Source of the DNA: JAMHWF01 sp964371405
GTDB taxonomy: Bacteria; Pseudomonadota; Gammaproteobacteria; Burkholderiales; Burkholderiaceae_C
Assembly: GCA_964371405.1 (NCBI GenBank)
Contig: CAYJLV010000021.1
Coordinates: 1 to 64,000 of the forward strand
Length of the DNA: 64,000 nucleotides
Direction of reading: 5' to 3'
The translations under genes and the position numbers were made by a program. Below are positions 33,485 to 44,400 of this stretch, piece after piece (position 1 is the first letter of the stretch; every line of letters starts with the position of its first letter). The notes beneath the pieces were generated by a model. It ran no database searches, had not been told where the DNA came from, and was given only the letters and a program-made list of their open reading frames with translations.

Positions 33485-35407
33485 ATGTCCTTGATCCGCC
33501 AAGTCTGGCTGCTGCTGATCGCGACGGTGCTGCTGGCGCTCGCGGGCAGCGTCACGGTCAACGTCGTCTCGACGCGCGAGACCCTCGAGACGCAGCTGCG
33601 GATGAAGAACAACGACAACGCCGCATCGCTGGCGCTGGCGTTGTCGCAGCAAAAGGGTGATCCGGAACTGATGGCGCTGCTGATGGCGGCGCAGTTCGAC
33701 ACCGGCTTCTATCGCCGCATACAGTTCATCGACGCACTCGGCAACGTCGCTTTCGACCGGCATGCCGACGGCAAGCCGCGCCAGGCGCCGGCCTGGTTCG
33801 CGCGCTGGGTTCCGGTGCAATCCGACCCCGGACTAGCGCAGGTGTCGGACGGCTGGCGCGCGCTCGGCAAGGTGACTGTCGTCAGCCACGCCTCCTTCGC
33901 GTACGACGACTTGTGGCAGGCCACAGTCGAGTCGATTGCCCTGTTGCTGCTGGTCGCCGTTGCGGCAGGCACCGTTGCGACGCTGGCGGTGCAGCGCATC
34001 CGCAGGCCGCTCGATTCGACCGTCGAACAGGCCCAGGCGCTGGTCGACGGCCGTTTCGTCACCGTGGCCGAGCCGCGCGTGCCCGAACTGCAGCGCGTGA
34101 CGCGCGCGATGAACACGATGGTGCATCGGGTCAAGAACCTGTTCGAGGCGCAGGCCGCGCAGGTCGAGGCGCTGCGCAAGCAGGCCCACTGTGATCCGTT
34201 GACGGGGCTGTCGAACCGCAGCCACTTCATGCGCCAGCTCGAAGCCAGCCTCGAGGGCGAGGAAGGGCGCGCCGACGGCGGCCTGATCCTGCTGCGCCTG
34301 ACCAAGCTGGCCGAGATCAACCGCTCGCTCGGCCACGAGGTCGCCGATCGGGTGATCCGCGCCGTCTCGCAGGCGCTGGAGCTCTACCCGAGGCGCGTCG
34401 CCGGCTGTTTGCTGGGGCGGCTCAACGGGTCCGACTTCGCGCTGTGCGTGCCGGTGGCGCGCGCTGCCGACGAGACGGCCCATGCACTTGCCGACGCGTT
34501 GCGCATCACGCTGCCTGCGTTCGGCTCGGGCGTCAACGTGCGCATCGGCGTCGTGCCGATCGCGCACGGTGCTTCGGCCGCCGCCGTCATGAGCGCGGCC
34601 GACGTGGCTTTGGCCGGCGCCGAGAGCCGGTCGCCGTTCGCCGTCGAGTCGTCGGTCGGCGAGCAGCCGCCCGTGGCGGCGCGCGGCGAGCGCACCTGGC
34701 GTGCGCAGATCCACGCCGCCCTGACGGAGCAGCGTGCGCGCCTGGTCGAGTTCCCGGTCGTCGATCGCGTCGGCGGCGTGCTGCACCTCGAATGCCCGCT
34801 GCGTCTGCAACTCGACGCCGAGGGCGAGTTCGAGCCGGCGGCGCGCTGGTTGCCGTTGGCGCTTCGCAGCCGCCTGATCAGCGCCGTCGATTCGCATGCC
34901 GTGACGCTGGCGCTGCAGCAGATCCAGGGCGACGGCCGCATGCGCTGCGTCAACATCGCGCCCGCGTCGCTCGCCGACGGCGCCTTCGTCGCGTCGCTGC
35001 GCGATCTGCTGCAGGGCGAGCCGCACGCCGCGCGGCTGCTGTGGCTCGAAGTCGCCGAACCGGCCGCTGTCGACGCGTTCCGCATGCTGCAGGCGTTCGG
35101 CCGTCAGGTGCGCCCGCTCGGCGTCCGCTTCGGCCTGGAGCATGCCGGCGAGCGGTTGACGCAGATCGACCTGCTGTTCGAAGCCGGGCTCGACTACGTG
35201 AAGCTCGACGCCGCCGTGACGCGCGGCGTCGCCGACGACGAGCAGCGCGCCAGCTTCGTGAAGAACACAGTGACGCTGCTGCACGGCCTGTCGCTGCAGG
35301 TTTATGCCGAGGGCGTGACGACGGCCGCCGATGCCGAGCGCCTGTGGGAACAGGGTCTCGACGGCATCACCGGCCCGTGGGCTAGCGCGTCGACTCTTGC
35401 CGGCTGA
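33485..35407 (+). CDS. lapD: LapD-type c-di-GMP receptor (degenerate GGDEF-EAL)
   Basis: A 640-residue inner-membrane signalling protein. TM1 (about 5-25), a periplasmic LapD/MoxY-type domain (about 26-145), TM2 (about 148-170), a HAMP segment (about 170-225), then a GGDEF domain with NGSDF (314-318) in place of GGDEF and an EAL domain with ECPLR (436-440) in place of EALLR. The changed motifs indicate no cyclase or phosphodiesterase activity, as in LapD, which binds c-di-GMP and sequesters LapG through the periplasmic domain. GGAGG stands 6 bases before the ATG. It lies 91 bp after lapG and is convergent with the adhesin gene. Confidence 0.92.
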   Translation: MSLIRQVWLLLIATVLLALAGSVTVNVVSTRETLETQLRMKNNDNAASLALALSQQKGDPELMALLMAAQFDTGFYRRIQFIDALGNVAFDRHADGKPRQAPAWFARWVPVQSDPGLAQVSDGWRALGKVTVVSHASFAYDDLWQATVESIALLLLVAVAAGTVATLAVQRIRRPLDSTVEQAQALVDGRFVTVAEPRVPELQRVTRAMNTMVHRVKNLFEAQAAQVEALRKQAHCDPLTGLSNRSHFMRQLEASLEGEEGRADGGLILLRLTKLAEINRSLGHEVADRVIRAVSQALELYPRRVAGCLLGRLNGSDFALCVPVARAADETAHALADALRITLPAFGSGVNVRIGVVPIAHGASAAAVMSAADVALAGAESRSPFAVESSVGEQPPVAARGERTWRAQIHAALTEQRARLVEFPVVDRVGGVLHLECPLRLQLDAEGEFEPAARWLPLALRSRLISAVDSHAVTLALQQIQGDGRMRCVNIAPASLADGAFVASLRDLLQGEPHAARLLWLEVAEPAAVDAFRMLQAFGRQVRPLGVRFGLEHAGERLTQIDLLFEAGLDYVKLDAAVTRGVADDEQRASFVKNTVTLLHGLSLQVYAEGVTTAADAERLWEQGLDGITGPWASASTLAG

Positions 35408-35448
35408 TACAGGCCTGTCCGGCTGATCGCGAGTTCGTATGAGAGAGA

Positions 35449-35473
35449 GGCAGCGGCGAGCTTCGCAGCTGCC
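35449..35473. terminator. Possible bidirectional hairpin between lapD and the adhesin gene
   Basis: GGCAGC (35449-35454) pairs with GCTGCC (35468-35473) around a 13-nt loop, in the 72-bp gap between the convergent stops. There is no T run on either side; only position supports a terminator role. Confidence 0.25.
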
Positions 35474-35479
35474 CGTTCG

Positions 35480-38400
35480 TCAGCCGTTGTCGACGACCAG
35501 TTTGCCGCGCGAGATCAGGTCGGCGATGACCTGCGTGTCGCTCGACATGCCGCCTACGAGGTTGACGCCGCTGATCTGGATCACCTGATCGACGGCGCCC
35601 GGCACGTAGCCGGCGGCGAAACCGCCCGTCGAGCTGATCGAGATCGTCGTCGTGCTCGTCGGCGTACTGCCCGCAGTCGTGAAGTGCAGGTAGTCGGCCA
35701 GGTTGCCCGAGTTCTCGCCGTTGAGCAGGTCACGCAGGTCGAGCCGGTCGCCCCCGGCGCCATTGGCGAAGTCGGTGATCGTGTCGATAGGCGCCGAGCC
35801 GGGCGTGCCGCGGTCCGACAGCGTCCATGCGAACGTGTCGGCATCGGCGCCGCCGGTCAGCGTGTCGCTGCCGACGCCGCCGTACAGCACGTCGTTGCCG
35901 GCGCCGCCGACTAGCGTGTCGTTGCCGGCGTCGCCATGGAGCAGATCGTTGCCGGTGCCGCCGTCGATCGTGTCGTTGCCGTTACCGCCGTAGACCAGGT
36001 CGTTGCCGCCGCCGGCGTTGATCGTATCGTTGCCGCCGAAGCCCTGCAGTGTTTCGTTGGCCGACGTGCCGGAGAGCGTGTCGCCATTCTGCGTGCCGAG
36101 CAGGCTGGAGGTGGTTGCCGAGACCGTCACCGCGACCGTCTGTGTGGTGGTGGTGCTGCTGCCATTGCTCGCCTCGGTGGCGGTGGAGCTTACGGTCAGG
36201 TTGAACGCGCCGGTGTAGCTGTCCGGCGGCAGGATCTTCAGCTCGGCGAGCTGCGCGGCGCTCACGCTCCAGGTGCCGCCGCCCAGGTCCGTGCCGGCCG
36301 ACAGCGCGGCGCCGGTGGGCATACCTGAGATCGTGACGGCGGACAGCGTCTCCGAGCCGTCGCGGTCGACCAGGCCGTTGACGATGGGCAGGGAGACCGG
36401 CTGTCCGTAGCTGGTGCCGCCGACCCTCACCGTCGGCGCCGCCACGGTGAGCGATGAGTCCTTGCCGTCGTCGCCTCCGTTGAGCACCAGCCAGCTGAAC
36501 TGGTAGGCGCCGTCGGTGGTGGCCGTGTAGTTGTAGGTGCCGGTCGCGTCGGCCGCCGCGCCGTTGGTGTTGATGCCGGTCTGCTCGGACGAGCTGAGCT
36601 GCACGTGTTGCTTGGTGCCGTCAGGCTTGGTGATGACCAGCACCACCAGATCGTTAAAGCCGTTGTTGATCTCGCTCGTGACGTTCTCGCCGTTGAGGAA
36701 CTGCCAGTTGAACGAGGCCACGTTGCCGGCTTCCAGGCTGAGCGCGTAGTTCGACGCCTTGCCGTCGATCACGTTGACGTTGCCGGCGTCGTTGGTGCCG
36801 GGGCCTGAGGGTGGCGCGAAGGTGTCGAGCACGCCCGAAGTCAGGTTCAGCGTGGCCTCGAGATTGGCCTGCGTGATGCCGGGCTCGGTGGAGATGGTAT
36901 TGCTACCCTGCACGAGGCTATTGATCTGGCTGGGCGCGATCAGCGCCGGGGCGTCAACCACGGCGGCCACCACGACGTTGACCGTCGCCGTCGACGTGCC
37001 GCCGTTGCCGTCGCTCACGGTGTAGGTGAATGATGCCGGGCCGCTGTAGTGGCCGTTCGGTGTGAACACGACGTTGCCGCCGACCAGCGCCACGCTGCCG
37101 TTGACGGCACCCTGCACCGACGTGATCGCCAGCGCGTTGCCTTCGGGATCGGTGTCGTTGGCGGTCAGCGTGCTGCGCGGGATCGCGAGCGGCGTGTCTT
37201 CGGCCGTGGAGGCCGCGTCGGCGACCGCCGTCGGCGCGTCGTTGACGGCGGTCACCGCGACGGTCGTCGTGGCGACGTTGCTGGTCTGGGCGCCGTCGGT
37301 CACGCTGATCGTGATGGTGCGCGGTGTCGTCGAAGGCGTATCGCTGCCGTTGGCGAAGGTGATCGCGCGCAGCGCCGTCTGATAAGCGGCCGCCGAGGCG
37401 GCGCCGGCCAGCGTGACCGTGTTGCCGGCGACCGTCGCCGTGATGCCGGCCGGCATCGCGCCGGCCGCGAGCACGTCGCCGGCCTGCGCGTTGGTCAGCG
37501 TCACGGTGGCGCCCATGAGGGTGGGCGAATCGGCATCGGAGACGATGACGTCGGTGTCGACGATCTGCACGGCGGCGCTGTTCTCGGTGTACGCCGTCGC
37601 ATAGTTCGCACCGGCCGCGCCGCTCGAGTCGTCGGCGTCGAGGTCGAGTACCGGCGGCGCGTCGTTGTCGGTGATCGTTCCGACGGCCGTCGCATCGGCG
37701 AGGGTTGCGTTGGCCGGAGCCGAGAGCGTGACGGCGAAGGCTTCAGAGCCTTCGTAGAGCGCATCGTTGGCGATGGGCACCGTGATGGTCTGCGAAGTGA
37801 CGCCGGGCGTGAAGGTGAGCGAACCTGCGACGGCGCTGTAGTCGCTGGCGGCCGAGGCCGTGCCGTCTGCGCTTGCGAAGGCCACCGTCACCGGCAGGCC
37901 CGAAGCGGCGCTCAGCGTGACCGTGAAAGTCGCCGTGCCGGCGGCCTCGTTGACCGTGACATCGCCGATCGAGAGCGTCGGCGTGGCGTCGTCGTCGGTG
38001 ATCGTGGCGCTGCCGGTGGCGGCGGCGTTGCTCGTGGTGCCGGCGGTGCGGGTCGCGGTGAGCGAGAAGCTCTCGTCGAGCTCGTCGATCGTGTCGGCGG
38101 TGATGGCGCTGCGCACCAGCACGCTGGTCGCGCCTGCGGCGATGGTGGCCGAGGAGGCGGTGGCCCAGGTGGCGCCGCCGTCGCTGGAGACTTCGAGCGC
38201 GGCCGAGTAGTCGGCGCCGGCCGTAGCGGTGCCGGCCGTCGTCGCCAGGCTGACCGTGGTGGCCTGGGTCGAGGCGTTGGACAGGCTGATCGTGAACACG
38301 GCAAAACCGCCGCCTTCGGCCACGACCGGGCTCGACACTGCGAGAGCCGGTATGTCGTTGTCGGTGATCGTGCCGACGGCGCTGCCGTCGCCGATCGTGG

Positions 38401-41400
38401 CGTTGACCGGCGCGCTCAGCGTGACGGTGAAGTCCTCGTTGCCTTCGTAGACCGCGTCGTCGGTGATTGGCACCGTGATCGTCTGGATCGTTACCCCGGG
38501 CGCGAAGTTGACGGTGCCGGTTACCGCCGTGTAGTCGGCACCGGCGATGGCCGTTCCGTTCGATGTGGCGAACGAGGCCGATACCGGCAGGCCGGAGGCG
38601 ACGCTCAACGTGACGGTGAAGGTGGCAGTGCCGGCGGCCTCGTCGACCGTGACGTCGCCGACGATCAGTGCCGGCGCGGCGTCGTTGTCGACAATGCTCG
38701 CGAGGCCGCTGGCGCTGGCGTTCGCCGTCGTGCCGGCAGTGTGCGTCGCCGTCAGCGTGAAGGTCTCGGTGCCTTCGGCCAGCGTGTCGTTGGTGACCGG
38801 CGTGCGCACCAGCACGCTGGTGGCGCCGGCGGCGAAGGTTGCGGTCGTGGCATTGGTCCAGGTTCCGCCGCCATTGGTCGAGACCTGCAGATTGGCGGCA
38901 CCGCCGGCGCCGTAGTCGACGCCGCTGCCGGTGGCCGTTGCGTTGGTGAGCGCCAAGCCGACCGTCGTCGCCACCGAGCTGGGGTTCGACAACGAAACCG
39001 TGAACACGGCGAAGCCTGCGTCCTCGACGACCGTCGGGGCCGAAACGGCCAGCGTCGGCACGTCGTTGGCCGTGATCGTTGCCGTGCCGCTGTTGTCGGC
39101 GATCGATGCGTTGGTCGCGCCCGAGAGCACGACGCGGAACGTCTCGGCGCCTTCGTAGCTCGCGTCGTCGGTGATCGGCACCGTGATCGTCTGCGACGTC
39201 ACGCCGGGAGCGAAGCTGAGTGAACCGGTCCGGGCCGTGTAGTCGCTGCCTGCCGTCGCGCTGCCGTTGGTCGTCGCGAAACTGACGCCGACCGCGCGCC
39301 CTGAGGCTGCGCTGAGCGTCACGGTGAAGGAGGCGGTGCCGGCGGCTTCGTCGACCGTCACATCGTTGATGCGCAGCGACGGCGTCGCATCGTTGTCGGT
39401 GATCGTTGCCGTGCCGGACGCTGTGGCATTGGCCGTCGTGCCGGCGGTGCGCGTGGCCGTCAGCGTGAAGGTCTCGTTGGCCTCGTCGAGGGCGTCGTTG
39501 ACGATCGGCGTGCGCACCAGCACCGACGTGGCGCCGGCGGCGATCGTCACGCTGCTCGCGCTGACCCAGGTCGCGCCGCCGTTGGTCGAGATCTGCAGGT
39601 TGGTGGCGCCGCCCGAGCCGTAGTCGACGCCGCCGCCCGTGGCGGAGCCGTCGGCCAGTGCGAGGCCGAGCGTCGTCGCCGTCGACGAGGGGTTCGACAG
39701 GCGCACGGTGAACTGCGCGTAGCCGCTCGCGACGTTTTCGGCGACCGAGACGTTGGCGATCGTAATCGTCGGCGCCGGGTCGTTGTCGGTGATCGTCGCG
39801 GTGCCGGTTGCTGCGGAGTTGCTCGTCGATCCGCCCGTGCGCGTCGCCGTCAGCGTGAAGTTCTCGGCAGGCTCGTCGATCGTGTCGTTGGTGATCGGCG
39901 TGCGCACCAGCACCGAGGTGCTGCCGGCAGCAATCGTCGCGCTGGCCGCGTTGGTCCAGCTGACGCCGCCGTTGGTCGAGACCTGCAGGTTGGTCGCGCC
40001 GGCGGCGCCGTAGTCGGTGCCGCCGCCGGTGGCCGTGCCGTTGGCGAGCGCGAAGCCGACCGTCGTCGCCGTCGAGCTGGCGTTCGACAGCGCGACGGTG
40101 AACACGGCGTAGGCGCCGTTCTCGGCTACCGTCGGGCTCGATACCGTGAGCGCCGGCAGGTCGTTGTCGGTGATCGTGCCGGTGCCCGTCAGCGGCACGG
40201 GGTTGGCGGCGGTGGAGGCCGACAGTGTGAAGCTCTCCATCGGCTCGCCCGTCGCGTCGTCGACGGCGGGCACGCGCACGATCAGGCTCGTCACGCCCGC
40301 AGGCACCGAGATGCTCGGACCGCCGACGGCGACGAACGAGGCGCCACCGTCGAACGAGACAAGCGCGCCGCCGGTGTCGGCGCCCAACGTGGCGCTGCCC
40401 GAGGCCAGCGTCAGCGTGACCGTCGTCGGCGTGGTGCTGGCGTTGCCGAGCGTGACGGTGAAGTCGAGGTTGCCGCCTTCGGCGGCAGTCGGGCTGCCGA
40501 CGGCGACGACTTCCGGCACGTCGCTGTCGGTGCCGCCGACGCCGCTGCCGTCGTCGACGATCGTCGTCGTCGAGGTTGCGGCGCCGAGCGTTGCGCCCGC
40601 GGGCGCGCTCAGGGTGACGGCGAAGGTCTCGGCGCCTTCGTAGACGGCGTCGTCGAGGATCGCGACCGTGACCGTCTGGGAAGTGACGCCGGGCGCGAAG
40701 TTCAGCGTGCCGAGGCTGGCCACGAAGTCGGCGCCGGCGCTGGCGGTGCCGGAGACAGTGGCGTAGTTGACCGACACTGGCGTCGTCGCCGCATTCGACA
40801 GCGTGACGGTGTAGCTCGCCGTACCGGCGGCCTCGTAGTAGGTGATGGCCCCGCTGATCGAGACGACGGGCGTGTCGTTGTCGAGGATCGTGCCCGTCGC
40901 CGCCACCGGCGCCGCGTTGGCGGCGGTCGCGGCGCTGCCGATCAGCGTCTCGGCCGGCTCGCCGAGCGCGTCATCGACGGTCGGCACGCGCACGATGAAG
41001 CTCGTGACGCCGGCCGGCACGGCAACGCTCCAACCCACGATCGTGGCGAACGTGGTGCCGCCGTCGTACGAAACCTGGGCCTGCGCCGTGTCGGTGCCGT
41101 AGGTCGCGCTGCCGGTCGGCGTGCCGAGGGAGACGACGGTCGGCGTCGTGCTGGCATTGCTCAGCGTGATCGTGAAGTCGAGGTTTCCGCCTTCGACCAC
41201 GGTCGGGCTCGTCGCTGAGGTCACGAAAGGCGCGTCGTTGTCGGTGCCACCGGGGCCCGTGCCGTCGTCGACGATGGTGCCGATGGCGCTGATGTCGGCG
41301 ATCGAGGCGTTGGTGGGAGCCGAGAGCGTGACGGTGAAGGCTTCCGAGCCCTCGTAGACCGCGTCATTGACGATCGGCACCGTGATCGTCTGGCTCGTCA

Positions 41401-44400
41401 CGCCGGGCGCGAAGCTCAGCGTCCCTGCTGCGGCCGTGTAGTCGCTGCCGGCCGTGGCCGTGCCGTCGGCGGTGGCAAAGCCCACCGTGACGGGCAGGCC
41501 GGAGGCCGCGCTGAGCGTGACGGTGAAAGTCGCCGTACCGGCGGCCTCGTTGACGGTGACATCGCCGATGGCGAGCGTGGGCGTGGCATCGTCATCGGTG
41601 ATCGTCGCGCTGCCGGTGGCGCTGGCGTTGCTCGTGGTGCCGGCGGTGCGGGTCGCGGTGAGCGAGAAGCTCTCGTCGAGCTCGTCGATCGTGTCGGCGG
41701 TGATGGCGCTGCGCACCAGCACGCTGGTCGCGCCTGCGGCGATGGTGGCCGAGGAGGCGGTGGCCCAGGTGGCGCCGCCGTCGCTGGAGACTTCGAGCGC
41801 GGCCGAGTAGTCGGCGCCGGCCGTAGCGGTGCCGGCCGTCGTCGCCAGGCTGACCGTGGTGGCCTGGGTCGAGGCGTTGGACAGGCTGATCGTGAACACG
41901 GCAAAACCGCCGCCTTCGGCCACGACCGGGCTCGACACTGCGAGAGCCGGTATGTCGTTGTCGGTGATCGTGCCGACGGCGCTGCCGTCGCCGATCGTGG
42001 CGTTGACCGGGGCCGACAGCGTGACGGTGAAGTCCTCGTTGCCTTCGTAGACCGCGTCGTCGGCGATCGGCACCGTGATCGTCTGCGAGACGATGCCGGG
42101 CGCGAACGTCAGCGTGCCGCTGCTGCCTGTGTAGTCGCTGCCGGCGACAGCCGTGCCGTCGCCGGTGCCGTACTGCACCGAGACGGTGGCCGTCGTCGCC
42201 TGGTTCAGCGTGACGGTGAAGGTCGCCGTGCCGGCCGCTTCATCGACGGCGACGTCGCCGATCGAGATCACCGGGTCGACGACGGGGCGCACATCGACTG
42301 CGACGCTCGCGGTGCGCGTGCCGCCCTGGCCGTCGGAGACCGTGTAGGTGAAGGACGCCGGGCCGTTGTAGTCGGCCGCCGGCGTGAAGACGACATTGCC
42401 GCCGACCAGCGCGACGCTGCCGTTGACGGCGTCCTGGACGCTGATGAGGGTGAGCGGGTCGCCGTCGACGTCGCTGTCGTTGGCGAGCAGCGCGGCGGGG
42501 CTCAGCGTCAGCGGCGTGTCTTCGTCGGTGCTCGCCGTGTCGTTGCCGGCTTGCGGCAGATCGTTGACGGGCGTCACCGCGATCGTGAAGGCATTCGGCG
42601 CAGCGTCCCAGGCGCCGGCGCTGTCTTGCACGCTGAAGCTGAAGCCGGCATACGGGCTGCCGTTGGCGTCGGGTGCGGGCGTGAAGACGAGGCGACCGGC
42701 CGCGATGTCGGCCGCCGTAATCACGGCACCGGCGGCGACGGCCGTGCCGCCGAGGCTCAGCACGCCGGCCGCGGGCAGCGCATCGATGCGCACGTTGGCC
42801 AGCGACTGGCCGGCATCGGCGTCGGCGAAGCCGACGTCGGCGACGGCAACGGTATAGGGTGTGTCTTCGGCCGTGGTGCGTGCTGCGTCGGCGCCGGTCG
42901 GCGGCGTGTTCGCGCCGACGTTGGCGACGAGCGTCGCCGTGTCGGTGAGCCCGGTGCCGTCGGCCACGGTGTAGGTGATCGCCACCGGCCCGCTGACGTT
43001 GAGCGCCGGCGTGAAGTTCAGCGTGCCGTCTGCGTTGACGCTCACGCTGCCGAGCGTCGGGTCGACGAGGGCGGCGCTGGCGACCGTCAGCGCGTTGCCG
43101 TCGGCGTCGCTGTCGTTGGCCAGCACGGCGATCGACGCCAGCGCCGTGTTGATCGGCGTCGAGGCGAGGTCGTCGGCCGCGATCGGTGCATCTGCGACGG
43201 GCGTGACGGTCAGTGTCAGCGTCGACGTGACGGACGTTGTGCCTTCGCTGACGACATAGCTCACCGGCGGCAGCGTGCCGTTGTAGTTGGCGGCCGGCGT
43301 GAAGGCATAGGCGCCGTTGCCGGCAATCGAGAGCGTGCCGATGCCGGCCAGCGTTGCTGTCGTGCCGGCGAGGTAGTTGGTGCCGTTCACCGTGAACTGC
43401 GTGACGCCGAGCACGGCGCTGTCGACATCGCTGTCGTTGGCGAGCACGTTGCCGGTGAGCGCCGTGTCTTCCGGTGTCGTGCCGCTGTCGGGCGCGGCGA
43501 CCGGTGCGTCGTCGACCGGCGTGATCGTGATGCGGAACTGCGCCGGGGCCGAGACAGCGCCGGCGTCGTCGGTCACGGTGTGGGTGATGGCCGTCGCACC
43601 GTTGTAGTCGGCGGCAGGGCGGTACAGCAGCGATGCCGCCTGCGCCGGCGTCAGCACCTGCCCGACGGCAACGGGCGTCACGCCGTCGGCGAGCAGCAGC
43701 GTGCCGCCGGCGGGCAGCGTCGTCACGGTGACGCCGGCGATCGTGCCGTCGACGTCGCTGCCGGCGAGCCCGATCGCGACGGGCAGTGCGGCGTCTTCGG
43801 CGCCTCTGGCCGCGCCCGGCGCGGCGACCGGTGCATCGTTGACGGCGGTGAGCGCGATCGTCGTCTCGCCGCTCACGGTCGAGCCGTTGCTGTCCAGCGT
43901 GTAGGCGAAGCGGCCGACCGGCGCCGTGCCGTCGTAGTCGGCCGGCGGAACGTAGCGCAGGCCGGCCAGGTCGGCCGGCGTGAGCACGCTGCCTGCCGTC
44001 ACGACGCTGCCGTCGGCGCGCACGATCTGGCCGATGGCCGGCACTTCGTCGACGGTCACGGCGGCTGCCGACGCGATGCCGCCGGGCTCAGCCAAGCCGA
44101 GCCCGACCGGCGCGCCTTCCTCGACAGCCGAGATCGAACTCGACGCGGCGACCAGCCGGAACTGGCCGTCGGCCGGATCGCCCGTCAGCGGCGGTGTGAC
44201 GATGCGCTCGACGCCCGAGGTGCCTGGGCCGAACGCTGCCGCCGTGATGCCCTCGGCAATGCGGTCGACGCGCAGCCCGGGCGTCAGGTCGCCGCCGTCG
44301 CCCGCCGTCAGGCCGGCCGCCGGCGCCGCTTCAGCGTCATCGCGGTTCAGCGCCTGGATGACGCGATCGATCTCGTTGGGCGCCGCGGCGTGCGCGACGC

